Assembly (NCBI GenBank): GCA_004556005.1
Contig: SFJA01000011.1
Coordinates: 1 to 35,056, forward strand
Direction of reading: 5' to 3'
DNA from: Bacteroidales bacterium
GTDB lineage: Bacteria; Bacteroidota; Bacteroidia; Bacteroidales; UBA932
Length of the DNA stretch: 35,056 bases
The position numbers were made by a program, and so were the translations under genes. The notes under the pieces were generated by a model. The model saw only the letters and a list, made by a program, of their open reading frames with translations, was not told where the DNA came from and searched no databases. Numbering within the stretch: position 1 is the first letter of the stretch; each line of letters begins with the position of its first letter. Positions 8,573 to 16,057 of this stretch are shown piece after piece.

Positions 8573-9744
8573 ATTCCGAATAATTCACCCAATGTCCGCG
8601 GCGCGGCTTTGCGGCGCGGCTTGCGATAGCCTTTTTCCAGATTGAAATTGATTGCAAGAACCTGCTGCCAGCCACGGAACACCGGGATGCTCAGCTCAGG
8701 CTCGCTTACTTTCTGTCCGAAATGCAGAACGACTCCCGCCTCTATGAATCCTGATGAGCCGAATGGATGCCGATAAGCCAAAAGCATGCAGTCAGCCCAG
8801 AATGGTTTGGAAACAGGAAGATGATAAACCGGTTCTCCCGGATACAGCAGAGACTCGCCAAGGAAACGGTAAGGCTGCATATCGTAGCCCCACCAGATAC
8901 GGTTGTCGATTACCCAGCCCTTCCTTTCAAGTTTCTGATTAGATTCCAGCCCCAAGGGCAGTACAGGCTGCTCGTCCAGGCTCCTGTCCCTCTGGTATGA
9001 AAGCACCGGGCCAAAATCGACACTGAGTTCATCCAGCCCGTAAACCTTGGGAGAATAGTGAAGATACGGATACAAAGTGTGGTTGTCAATCACATTCTTT
9101 TCATACTGACTGCAGGCAAAATGATAGAAATTTCCGGTCCAGCCCAGACTAAGAGGCCCGCAGAAATTCCAAAGTCCGCTTGACAGTATGCTGAAGCGTT
9201 CGCGCCTTGCAGGTTCGGCATCATCCCCGTGCTTGCCCATCCAGTCCAGAGCAAGTTCGGCATACAGGCTTTCAGTTCTGTACTTCAGCAGGAAACCGTC
9301 CAGGTTGTTGTCTTCGAACAGGTATGTCTCGTCAAAGAATGCTCCGTGATAGTCCCCCTCGGATATTGCACGCGGGAAACATCCTGCAGCAAAGCAAAGT
9401 TCGCCTGAGGACAGGGCAGCATCCATACGGTAATAGCAGGTAACCTCACCCAGAACACCCCCTGGGCCTGCCTGTGTGCCCAGATCCTTGAAAAGATTGA
9501 CCCCAAGCATCACCCTGTGGTGAACGTCCTCCCCCGGAGCGAATATGAGCCCCGCCTCAGGGGAGAGCCTCACGGCATGGAAAGTACCGGAAGGATCTAT
9601 GATACCCTTACTGCTGTCAAACTCCGAGTTGTCGAATAGATAATCAAATCCCAGCTTCCAGTCCAGCTTCTGGGCACGGACGGGAAGGCATATAGCAAGA
9701 GCTGCAACAACGGCGATCAATGACCTGTTCATAACACTTGACAT
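8569..9744 (-). CDS. Secreted protein of unknown function, outer-membrane beta-barrel candidate
   Basis: I do not recognise a named family. The 391-residue protein has a signal peptide (about 1-24, cleavage after VRA) and the body is rich in alternating aromatic and polar strands (for example YLHYSPKVYGLDELSVDFG, IEAGVVLHFG, LAINFNLEKG), which is typical of outer-membrane beta-barrels. The last strand is followed by a basic tail, GYRKPRRKAAPRTLGELFGI. An internal Met5 (9732) would also give a good signal peptide. The ATG at 9744 is preferred only because the predicted transcript starts about 9 nt upstream. It is first in an operon with the UshA-type nucleotidase, so it could be a partner, for example a channel or anchor. 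That role is inference from context. Confidence 0.7.
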   Translation of the reverse strand: MSSVMNRSLIAVVAALAICLPVRAQKLDWKLGFDYLFDNSEFDSSKGIIDPSGTFHAVRLSPEAGLIFAPGEDVHHRVMLGVNLFKDLGTQAGPGGVLGEVTCYYRMDAALSSGELCFAAGCFPRAISEGDYHGAFFDETYLFEDNNLDGFLLKYRTESLYAELALDWMGKHGDDAEPARRERFSILSSGLWNFCGPLSLGWTGNFYHFACSQYEKNVIDNHTLYPYLHYSPKVYGLDELSVDFGPVLSYQRDRSLDEQPVLPLGLESNQKLERKGWVIDNRIWWGYDMQPYRFLGESLLYPGEPVYHLPVSKPFWADCMLLAYRHPFGSSGFIEAGVVLHFGQKVSEPELSIPVFRGWQQVLAINFNLEKGYRKPRRKAAPRTLGELFGI

Positions 9745-9755
9745 CTAATATCCTA

Positions 9756-9786
9756 CAAATTTAGTAAATTTGTGCTTTATGGTCAA
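9756..9786 (-). promoter_or_regulatory. Predicted promoter of the barrel-nucleotidase operon
   Basis: On the minus strand a TTG (9784-9786) is followed after 20 nt by TAAATTTG (9756-9763), matching the Bacteroidota -33/-7 architecture. The start site is expected near 9753, about 9 nt before the ATG. The -33 element lies inside the first codons of the divergent GSCFA gene. Confidence 0.65.
9765..9772 (+). promoter_or_regulatory. Predicted promoter of the GSCFA gene (-7 element)
   Basis: TAAATTTG on the plus strand lies 6 nt before the ATG at 9779. With the minus-strand -7 it forms the perfect palindrome CAAATTTAGTAAATTTG (9756-9772). The predicted start site near 9775 leaves about 4 nt of leader. 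The nearest upstream TTG is 24 nt away, a poor -33 spacing. Confidence 0.55.
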
Positions 9787-10630
9787 ATTATATACTCCGG
9801 TTGAACTCCCTTCAGGCAAGGGAGACCTGGTACTGAGCGACAGGATAATGATACTCGGCAGCTGTTTTGCCGACAGGATAGGCTGCAAACTCAGGGACGC
9901 GGGCTTCGACGTCTGCCTCAACCCATTCGGCACCCTGTACAATCCCGCCTCGGTCGCCGCCGCGCTCGAAAGACTTGAAAGTGGGGAACAATTCTCCCGA
10001 AAAGACTGCATTGAGATGGGGGCCGGCGCGGGGCTGGTCTGCTCGTTCTCGCACCACACTTCCTTCGCGCGGGCGGACGAGGAGCAGTTCCTAGCAAACG
10101 CAAACCGCGCGCTGGAGGAGGCTTCCGCATTCTGGAAAAGCTGCAACCGCCTGATAGTCACCTACGGAACCGCATTTGTCTGGACCAGGGACGGCAAGGT
10201 CGTAGCAAACTGCCTGAAACGCCTGCCGGCAGAATTCGACCACAAAATGATGGACGTCGGGCAGTGCCGCGCGCATATGGAGAGAGTGGCGGAGATTGCA
10301 GGCGGCAGGAAGCTGATGCTGACGGTCTCGCCCATCAGGCACCTCGCGCAGGGGGCTCATTCAAACACACTCAGCAAGGCGACCCTGCAGCTTGCCTCGG
10401 ACTGCCTTGTAAGGGAAGGCAAGGCGGAGTATTTCCCGTCGTACGAGATAATCCTCGATGAACTGAGGGATTACCGTTTCTATGCCGACGACCTCGTGCA
10501 CCCTTCGGACAAGGCCGTGGAGGTGATTTGGGAGAGGTTTCTGGATTGCTGCACAGCTCCTTCAGAGAGGGAGGTCATCAGACAGAACGAAAAAGCGGCA
10601 CGCCGTATGGCGCACCGCCCGGTGCATTGA
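9779..10630 (+). CDS. GSCFA-domain protein (SGNH-like hydrolase family)
   Basis: The 283-residue protein shows the eponymous GSCFA motif at 27-31 (ILGSCFADRIG), an NPFGTLYNP segment, VTYGTAFVW, a TVSPIRHL segment and a C-terminal DDLVHPSD motif. This is the layout of the GSCFA family, related to SGNH/GDSL hydrolases, in which the early Ser and late Asp-x-x-His would form the catalytic set. It has no signal peptide and is probably cytosolic. The substrate is unknown. A TTG codon at 9770 is in frame, but it overlaps the -7 element, so ATG 9779 is chosen. Its promoter is shared back-to-back with the divergent barrel gene. It is monocistronic and converges with the GIN lipoprotein gene. Confidence 0.88.
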   Translation: MVKLYTPVELPSGKGDLVLSDRIMILGSCFADRIGCKLRDAGFDVCLNPFGTLYNPASVAAALERLESGEQFSRKDCIEMGAGAGLVCSFSHHTSFARADEEQFLANANRALEEASAFWKSCNRLIVTYGTAFVWTRDGKVVANCLKRLPAEFDHKMMDVGQCRAHMERVAEIAGGRKLMLTVSPIRHLAQGAHSNTLSKATLQLASDCLVREGKAEYFPSYEIILDELRDYRFYADDLVHPSDKAVEVIWERFLDCCTAPSEREVIRQNEKAARRMAHRPVH

Positions 10631-10633
10631 AAA

Positions 10634-10675
10634 AAGTTTTTCGTTAAGTTAGTGAAGTTTTTCGTTTAATTAGTG
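10634..10675. repeat. 21-bp tandem duplication between convergent genes
   Basis: Two adjacent 21-bp units (10634-10654 and 10655-10675) both start AAGTTTTTCGTT and end TTAGTG, differing at two positions. They fill almost the whole 49-bp gap between the GSCFA stop and the stop of the convergent lipoprotein gene. No stable hairpin or terminator is evident. Confidence 0.8.
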
Positions 10676-10679
10676 TTAA

Positions 10680-11390
10680 CTATCTGACAACTCGCCCGTT
10701 GACTCGCTTGCTGAACGACTCTGACTGAAGATGGGAAGTATCTATGTCACCTGCTCCGTTGATTTCTATCTGGGTAGAAACCGTCTTTCCGGCGAGTCTG
10801 ATATCCGCGGCTCCGTTGACCTGGATATTGAGTTCTGAAGCATTGATTCCGGCAATTTTGGCATCGGCTGCTCCATTGGTGTTAATTCTGATAAACTCAG
10901 CCTCAAGCGAGTCTATTTCGATATCGGAAGCTCCGTTGACCGTCAGATTGAACTGCTTTCCCGCCTTGATTCCTCCGTGGGACTCAAATTCAGCAGCACC
11001 GTTGATTTCCAGGGAGTTGAGAGTATCGGAACGCATATAGACGTCAATGTCCGACTTCTTTCCGAGCAAGTTCTTCTTGGTAAATTCCATATGCAGGGTA
11101 CGGTCCTCGACATAAACCTTGAGACCTTCCATATCTCTCTCGGTTGCTTCCACTTTCACTTCACAGCTGCCGCTGTTGTAATTGATATCAAACGCTCCTG
11201 AGCATACTACTGAGTCAAATTCCCCGACATCGTAGCGGTTTACAATCTTTTCCTCATCGGCCTTTCTGGTCGTTTCGGAGGCACTCACGCCCTTTGATGA
11301 TGAAGACTCGGAATCCTTGATTGTAACGAACCTGCAGGATCCGAGCAGGGCCGTTGCTGCAAGCAACGAGATAACGGCTATTCTTTTCAT
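10680..11390 (-). CDS. Lipoprotein with GIN-type DUF2807 beta-helix domain
   Basis: The 236-residue protein has a lipobox (ATALLGSC, Cys19) followed by a Ser-rich linker. The body carries at least five repeats of the form hNGAxDhx, spaced about 20 residues apart (INGAAEFES, VNGASDIEI, TNGAADAKI, VNGAADIRL, INGAGDIDT). This repeat pattern is the hallmark of the head GIN domain (DUF2807), predicted to form a right-handed parallel beta-helix at the cell surface or in the periplasm. Its biochemical role is not established. It is the last gene of the ABC-transporter operon, 2 nt after the GntR regulator, so it is likely controlled by the same regulator and may act with the transporter in envelope homeostasis. 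That link is inference. Confidence 0.88.
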   Translation of the reverse strand: MKRIAVISLLAATALLGSCRFVTIKDSESSSSKGVSASETTRKADEEKIVNRYDVGEFDSVVCSGAFDINYNSGSCEVKVEATERDMEGLKVYVEDRTLHMEFTKKNLLGKKSDIDVYMRSDTLNSLEINGAAEFESHGGIKAGKQFNLTVNGASDIEIDSLEAEFIRINTNGAADAKIAGINASELNIQVNGAADIRLAGKTVSTQIEINGAGDIDTSHLQSESFSKRVNGRVVR

Positions 11391-11392
11391 TT

Positions 11393-11728
11393 CTATATCA
11401 ATACTTTAAGATTAACACCCAGGAGTTCCGCCTTTTTGAGGACTGCAGGCAGTTCCTCTTCTATGAACATCCTCTTTTCCTCCTCTATGATTCTTTCACG
11501 GGCATCGTCGGCGAGGAAGAAACCTATGCCCCTCTTGTTGAAGATGATACCTTTGTCGGTAAGCCTTTCGTAGGATCTTGCCACGGTGTTGGGATTGACC
11601 CCTATCGAGGCAGACCACTCACGTACGCTCGGGATGCGCTCTCCTGCGGCGTATTTGCCTGCAAGTACAGCCTCGCACATACTGTCGGCTATCTGTATAT
11701 AGATAGGTTTGTTATTGTCAAATTCCAT
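11393..11728 (-). CDS. GntR-family transcriptional regulator, YtrA subfamily
   Basis: The 111-residue protein starts MEFDNNKPIYIQIADSM and carries a winged helix-turn-helix with GERIPSVREWSASIGVNPNTVARSYERL followed by KGIGFF-like wing residues (RGIGFFLADD). The C-terminal part is a short helical segment of about 40 residues and lacks the FadR, HutC or MocR effector domains. That size and layout define the YtrA subfamily, which typically represses linked ABC-transporter genes. It sits 4 nt after the permease gene and 2 nt before the GIN lipoprotein gene. A 24-bp near-palindrome at the operon start (13365-13388) fits its expected operator, so autorepression is likely. The inducer is unknown. 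Confidence 0.93.
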   Translation of the reverse strand: MEFDNNKPIYIQIADSMCEAVLAGKYAAGERIPSVREWSASIGVNPNTVARSYERLTDKGIIFNKRGIGFFLADDARERIIEEEKRMFIEEELPAVLKKAELLGVNLKVLI

Positions 11729-11732
11729 TGTA

Positions 11733-12533
11733 CTAATGCTTTATTGTTCTGAGTCTGAAGTAGATGAGTACCATAGGCACTGCAATGCCCACGAAGTTGC
11801 AAATGTTCAAGATAACGTTGAATGCTCTCAGGTCGTCAACGGCGAACAGCTTTTCAAGAACTGACGGCATATCGAAGGCGTTTGTTATGGCAATCATAAG
11901 GAGCATTACGACAAAACTCAGAGCCATGGATACCAGAATGGTCTTGGCTACCTTTCCGCGCTTGAACACGATTGCGCCGAGGATGAAGAAGAGTATCGAA
12001 CTGGTCCACATGGCCAAGATCTGCAGTACGGCAGCAATCCTGCTGACTTCGATTCCGCTGTAGAAGAATTCCTGTGCAGTCCTGTCGAATAACTGGAAGA
12101 CGCCGGATATCAGTGAGTCGCCGTAAGCCGGAATCGTGCTGAGAATCAGGTCTACGCTACCGGACACAAGGACGAAGAAGAGAGGAAGCACGACACAGGA
12201 AACGAGAATCAGTGACAGTGTCTTTTCAAAAACCGATACGGGGAGAAGAACGAAGTCTGATCCGAAGCGCTTGTCCGTTATGTGTCCGTAGTGCTTTACC
12301 GGGAAGGAAAGTATTACCACAATGACGCATGTCCATGCAAGGGTCACTTTGAAAGGCATTGCAAAATCCGTAAGACTTCCGTTGGCAACAAGCGAGGTCA
12401 GCTCCACAAGTACAAAGGATATAAGCGGCATAAACGCCACGAGGAGCAGGGAGATTCCGTAATTGTTCCAGGCGTTTCTTGTATCGGTAACGAAATAATT
12501 CCAGAAACGTTTGATATTGAATACTTCAGACAT
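11733..12533 (-). CDS. ABC transporter permease subunit (six-helix membrane protein)
   Basis: The 266-residue protein contains about six hydrophobic segments: near 23-48, 60-80, 105-130, 165-185, 195-215 and 240-258. It has no recognised catalytic motif. It follows the ABC ATPase gene by 3 nt and precedes the GntR regulator by 4 nt, so it is almost certainly the membrane subunit of that transporter. Such ATPase plus six-helix permease pairs next to YtrA-type regulators are usually exporters related to antibiotic or envelope stress response. The substrate cannot be read from the sequence. Confidence 0.85.
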   Translation of the reverse strand: MSEVFNIKRFWNYFVTDTRNAWNNYGISLLLVAFMPLISFVLVELTSLVANGSLTDFAMPFKVTLAWTCVIVVILSFPVKHYGHITDKRFGSDFVLLPVSVFEKTLSLILVSCVVLPLFFVLVSGSVDLILSTIPAYGDSLISGVFQLFDRTAQEFFYSGIEVSRIAAVLQILAMWTSSILFFILGAIVFKRGKVAKTILVSMALSFVVMLLMIAITNAFDMPSVLEKLFAVDDLRAFNVILNICNFVGIAVPMVLIYFRLRTIKH

Positions 12534-12536
12534 GGC

Positions 12537-13358
12537 TTAGAATAATGATTTGATAAGTTCTTTGTTTTTGTGTACGGCGTTGAAAAGGGCTTCGACATTG
12601 ACCTTGCTGTCCGCTCCGTCAAGATTCTGATATACCTGGATGAAGTTTCCCGGAAGCTGCTCGGACCATATGCTGGCCGGATTGAGCACGTTGCCATAAT
12701 CGAAGTAGAGCTTGGATGAAATCTCTGCAAGGGATGCATTGAGAAGGACGTCCCTGCGGTCGAGGATGATGATAGGGTCGATGATGTTCTCAAGGTCACG
12801 CACCTGGTGGGTGGAGATTACTATGGTAGCATCGTCAGCGGTGTATTTGAGTATCGCGCTCCTGAACTGAGCCTTGCTCGGAATGTCGAGACCGTTGGTC
12901 GGCTCATCGAGGAAAAGGTATCTGGTTCCACAGGCAAGGGCAAAGGAAATGTAGCATTTCTTGAGCTGGCCGCAGGACATCTTGTTCATCTTGCGTTCAG
13001 AATCGTTTTCCAGTTCCTTCATTATTGCAAGGAATTTGTCCTGACTGTAGTTCGGCCAGAAGATGCCGTTGGAAGCGGCCCAGCAGGAAGCAGTGTTATT
13101 TACCGGTGCGACCTCATCCTGAAGGAAGAAAATATCGGCCAGGAATGACGGCTTGCGGTCGTAAGGATTCTGTCCATCAGTGTCGATACCGCCTTCCTGA
13201 ACTTTCTTCAGACCGGCAAGCAGGGTCAGCAGCGTGGTCTTGCCTACTCCGTTTTCGCCGAGGAGTCCATAAATGCGTCCCGGCTCGAGAGTGAGATTGA
13301 TGTTTTCCAGTACGGGCACTTTTCCGTAACTGAACTTAAGATTGTTTACCTGAATCAT
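12537..13358 (-). CDS. ABC transporter ATP-binding protein
   Basis: The 273-residue protein has Walker A GENGVGKTT (34-42), a Q-loop Gln in FFLQDE (80), the ABC signature as MSCGQLKK (127-134), Walker B YLFLDEPT (147-154) and the switch His in ISTHQ (184). The signature is unusual because the common LSGGQ reads MSCGQ. A C-terminal extension of about 60 residues follows the nucleotide-binding domain. It powers the permease encoded 3 nt downstream. As first gene of the operon it is preceded by a 28-nt leader containing the operator-like palindrome. Confidence 0.94.
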   Translation of the reverse strand: MIQVNNLKFSYGKVPVLENINLTLEPGRIYGLLGENGVGKTTLLTLLAGLKKVQEGGIDTDGQNPYDRKPSFLADIFFLQDEVAPVNNTASCWAASNGIFWPNYSQDKFLAIMKELENDSERKMNKMSCGQLKKCYISFALACGTRYLFLDEPTNGLDIPSKAQFRSAILKYTADDATIVISTHQVRDLENIIDPIIILDRRDVLLNASLAEISSKLYFDYGNVLNPASIWSEQLPGNFIQVYQNLDGADSKVNVEALFNAVHKNKELIKSLF

Positions 13359-13364
13359 ATTGTT

Positions 13365-13388
13365 AGTGTGTTAGTTCATTAATACACT
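13365..13388 (-). promoter_or_regulatory. Predicted GntR (YtrA-type) operator
   Basis: This 24-bp near-palindrome has half-sites AGTGTGTTAGTT and CATTAATACACT. Comparing the first with the reverse complement of the second gives AGTGTrTTArTk, 9 of 12 positions identical. It lies immediately after the -7 element TACCTTTG and covers the predicted start site (about 13387) and most of the leader of the ABC operon, so a bound repressor would block initiation. Confidence 0.65.
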
Positions 13389-13389
13389 G

Positions 13390-13419
13390 CAAAGGTAGTA
13401 CAAATTTTTGAACTTCCAA
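13390..13419 (-). promoter_or_regulatory. Predicted promoter of the ABC-GntR-GIN operon
   Basis: On the minus strand TTG (13417-13419), 19 nt, then TACCTTTG (13390-13397). This is a strong match to the Bacteroidota consensus. Its -33 element lies within the spacer of the divergent acyl-CoA synthetase promoter, so the two promoters overlap physically. Confidence 0.72.
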
Positions 13420-13438
13420 GTTTTTTTTGATAATTTTG
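13407..13438 (+). promoter_or_regulatory. Predicted promoter of the acyl-CoA synthetase operon
   Basis: TTTG (13407-13410), 20 nt, then TAATTTTG (13431-13438). This is close to the full TTTG-N19/21-TAnnTTTG consensus. The start site near 13441 gives a leader of about 35 nt. Confidence 0.7.
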
Positions 13439-13476
13439 TGCGCTGAATTTTAACAAACCTTAAACCTTTATTAAGA

Positions 13477-15123
13477 ATGGAGTATTTCATTAAAACATTC
13501 GAAAGGAGTCTCAAGAAGAACTGGGACAATCCTGCAATTACCGAATTCCGCTCAAGCACAATCACTTACGCCGAGCTCGCCGAGCATATCGAGACCATAC
13601 ACCTGTATTTCAGGAAGGCCGGTCTCAAGATTGGGGACAAGGTGGCGATAAATGCGCGCAGTTCTCTCAAATGGGCGGAGACCTTTATGGCAAGCGTTTC
13701 CGGCGGCTATACGACCAGCATACTGTTCAACGGATACACCCCTGCCGACACCCAGAGGCTCGTCTGTCACTCCGACAGCCGCATCCTCTTTACCGAGAAG
13801 GCTATCTACAAGGATATGGACTTTGAGCAGATGCCTCAGCTGCTTGCGGCGATAGATCTCAAGAGCGGGGAACTTCTTGACTCTCGCGGGGATTTTGCTG
13901 CAATCTACAATGCCCGCCACGATGCCTTCAAGGTCGCGCATCCCAACGGTCTTAAGGCCGAAGACATATATTATATAGACAGGCGCATGGATGAGGTATG
14001 CGGCATAATGTACACTTCCGGCTCGACAGGATTCCCTAAGGGGGTTATGCTTACCGTGGGCAATCTCAGCGCCAACGTCGATCTCATCCCTCGTCACTTC
14101 CCATACCACGAGGGCGAGAATTACGTGAGCGTGCTTCCTTACGCCCACATTTTCGGAATGACCTTCGACATGATTACCCCGCTCTGTCTGGGCATGCATC
14201 TGGTAACGCTCTTCGTGCCTCCCGTTCCATCGAACCTCAAGCCTGCGCTTCGACAGTTCCAGCCACGGGTATTCTTCGCCGTCCCTCTCATACTGCGCAA
14301 GATAATAGACGATTCCATAGGAGAATTCGTCACCAGCAAGTCCGGTCGCGCGAAGCTGGAGGACTACGAGAACAATCCTGACTTCTGCGATGCGCTCAGG
14401 ATCATTTTCCTGTCCGCAATGGGTGGAAAGGTAGAAGTCATCGTTACCGGAGGAGCTGCAATCCCCGACCAGATCGAGCAGTTGCTTGCTGTCAAGCTCA
14501 AGGCTCCTTTCATAACCGGATACGGAATGACTGAATGTGCACCGACCATTTCGCTTGGTCACCTCGGCAGCTACAAGCTCAAGAGCGTCGGTGAGCCGGT
14601 GCTCGAACATATAGAGATTAAGATAGATTCCATTGACCCGCGTCACATCGCAGGTGAGGTTCTGGTAAGGGGCGACGTGGTATTCCCGGGCTACTACAAG
14701 AACGAAGAGGCCACAAAGGCAGCATTTACCGAAGACGGCTGGTTCCATACCGGAGACCTCGGGACAATCGACAAGCAGGGAACGCTCTTCCTTGTCGGAC
14801 GAAGCAAAAGTATGATACTCTCTTCCAACGGGCAGAACATATACCCTGAAGAAATTGAGGTCGTGCTCAACAATATGCCATTCGTTGCCGAGTCTCTCAT
14901 TGTAAGCCGCAACGAAAAGCTTGTCGCTATCATAGTGCCTGACCAGAATGCCCTTGCAGATGCGGGAACCGATGCCGAGAGCCTGACCCAGATGATGGAT
15001 TCAAACCTGGCTTCTCTCAACAAGATAGTTCCGGCATACTCATACGTTTCATCATACGAAATACGTTATGAAGCGTTTGCCAAGACGCCGAAGGGCAGCA
15101 TCAAACGCTTCCTCTACGTATAG
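13477..15123 (+). CDS. AMP-dependent acyl-CoA synthetase (long-chain fatty acid-CoA ligase type)
   Basis: The 548-residue protein belongs to the adenylate-forming (ANL) superfamily. Visible motifs are the P-loop-like YTSGSTGFPKG (179-189), YGMTECAPT (A5), DGWFHTGDLG with the hinge segment VGRSKSMI, and the C-terminal PKGSIKR with the catalytic Lys. It activates a carboxylic acid as an acyl-AMP and transfers it to CoA. Long-chain fatty acids are the likely substrate by family resemblance, but specificity is not certain. The downstream radical SAM gene starts at a GTG that overlaps this stop codon by one base (TAGTG). The ATG is supported by the promoter 38 nt upstream. Confidence 0.9.
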   Translation: MEYFIKTFERSLKKNWDNPAITEFRSSTITYAELAEHIETIHLYFRKAGLKIGDKVAINARSSLKWAETFMASVSGGYTTSILFNGYTPADTQRLVCHSDSRILFTEKAIYKDMDFEQMPQLLAAIDLKSGELLDSRGDFAAIYNARHDAFKVAHPNGLKAEDIYYIDRRMDEVCGIMYTSGSTGFPKGVMLTVGNLSANVDLIPRHFPYHEGENYVSVLPYAHIFGMTFDMITPLCLGMHLVTLFVPPVPSNLKPALRQFQPRVFFAVPLILRKIIDDSIGEFVTSKSGRAKLEDYENNPDFCDALRIIFLSAMGGKVEVIVTGGAAIPDQIEQLLAVKLKAPFITGYGMTECAPTISLGHLGSYKLKSVGEPVLEHIEIKIDSIDPRHIAGEVLVRGDVVFPGYYKNEEATKAAFTEDGWFHTGDLGTIDKQGTLFLVGRSKSMILSSNGQNIYPEEIEVVLNNMPFVAESLIVSRNEKLVAIIVPDQNALADAGTDAESLTQMMDSNLASLNKIVPAYSYVSSYEIRYEAFAKTPKGSIKRFLYV

Positions 15124-16043
15124 TGAACTTTCATAGGAGCATATCAGATTATTTCGCCGCAATCTTTCCGGGCAAGATCCGGAAGCTTGCGGTAAATGCT
15201 ATGCTGGGCTGCCCGAACAGGGACGGTAGCATAGGAAGGAACGGATGCTTGTATTGCAACAATGAAGCATTTAACCCAAGATATGCTTACCGTTCGGAAG
15301 GGAGCATAAGTTCCCAGCTGGAAGCAGGAATAAAAGAGACCTCCAACAAAGGACCTTTCTACGGCTATCTGGCTTATTTCCAGTCATTCAGCAATACCTA
15401 CGGAAAGTTCGAGACCCTGGTATCCCTCTACGAAGAGGCTCTCTCGTTTCCCGGAGTCAAGGGTCTGGTGATTGCGACCCGACCCGATTGTCTTGAGCCA
15501 CGCCTTCTGGACTGGCTGGAGCAGCGTTTCGGCAACAAGGCACCTGAGAATCACCCTTTTCTGCTGATAGAGCTTGGAATAGAATCGACTTTGGACAGCA
15601 CGCTTGCCGCAATAGGCAGAGGCCACGACTTTGCCTGCGCGGAGAGTGCAGTGAAGGAACTCTCGTCAAGAGGACTGGAGGTAGGTGCTCACCTTATTAT
15701 AGGGCTGCCGGGAGAGGGGCCGGAGCAGTATCTGAGACACATCAGAGCCATAAACAGCCTGCCGCTCAAGACCTTGAAACTGCACCAGCTGCAAATAATC
15801 AAGGGCACTCCCCTCGCCAGAATGTGGCAGGAAGGCAGTGCCCCTGTAAATCTTATGAGTGCGGAACAATACGCCCGCGTACTTGTACCACTCGTCCGTG
15901 AACTCCGTCAGGACATAGCTCTTGACCGTCTTGTCAGCGAAGCCCCGCCATCCCTGCTCCTCGCGCCCCGTTGGGGGCTCAAGCCCGGAGAATTTGAGTC
16001 TCTCTTCGAGAAGATCCTGCTCCGGGAAGAGCGTAAGGGATAA
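15123..16043 (+). CDS. Radical SAM protein of the YhcC family (TIGR01212)
   Basis: The 306-residue protein begins with GTG. The characteristic N-terminal block NAMLGCPNRDGS-IGRNGCLYC places the [4Fe-4S] Cys residues at C30, C42 and C45, with the long first spacing seen in the TIGR01212/YhcC group instead of the classical CxxxCxxC. Downstream segments VIATRPDCL, IELGIESTLDSTL, GAHLIIGLPGE and LKLHQLQIIKGTPLA are also typical. These proteins bind S-adenosylmethionine; the reaction is not well defined for the family. The GTG overlaps the stop of the acyl-CoA synthetase, and no better upstream start exists. Its length matches E. coli YhcC (about 300 residues). Confidence 0.88.
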   Translation: MNFHRSISDYFAAIFPGKIRKLAVNAMLGCPNRDGSIGRNGCLYCNNEAFNPRYAYRSEGSISSQLEAGIKETSNKGPFYGYLAYFQSFSNTYGKFETLVSLYEEALSFPGVKGLVIATRPDCLEPRLLDWLEQRFGNKAPENHPFLLIELGIESTLDSTLAAIGRGHDFACAESAVKELSSRGLEVGAHLIIGLPGEGPEQYLRHIRAINSLPLKTLKLHQLQIIKGTPLARMWQEGSAPVNLMSAEQYARVLVPLVRELRQDIALDRLVSEAPPSLLLAPRWGLKPGEFESLFEKILLREERKG

Positions 16044-16057
16044 ACCGGGTCCGGCTG

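Noticed and set aside
13552..14748. 398-codon open frame antisense to the acyl-CoA synthetase gene
   Set aside because: It lies wholly within a well-supported gene and shows no family features or promoter.
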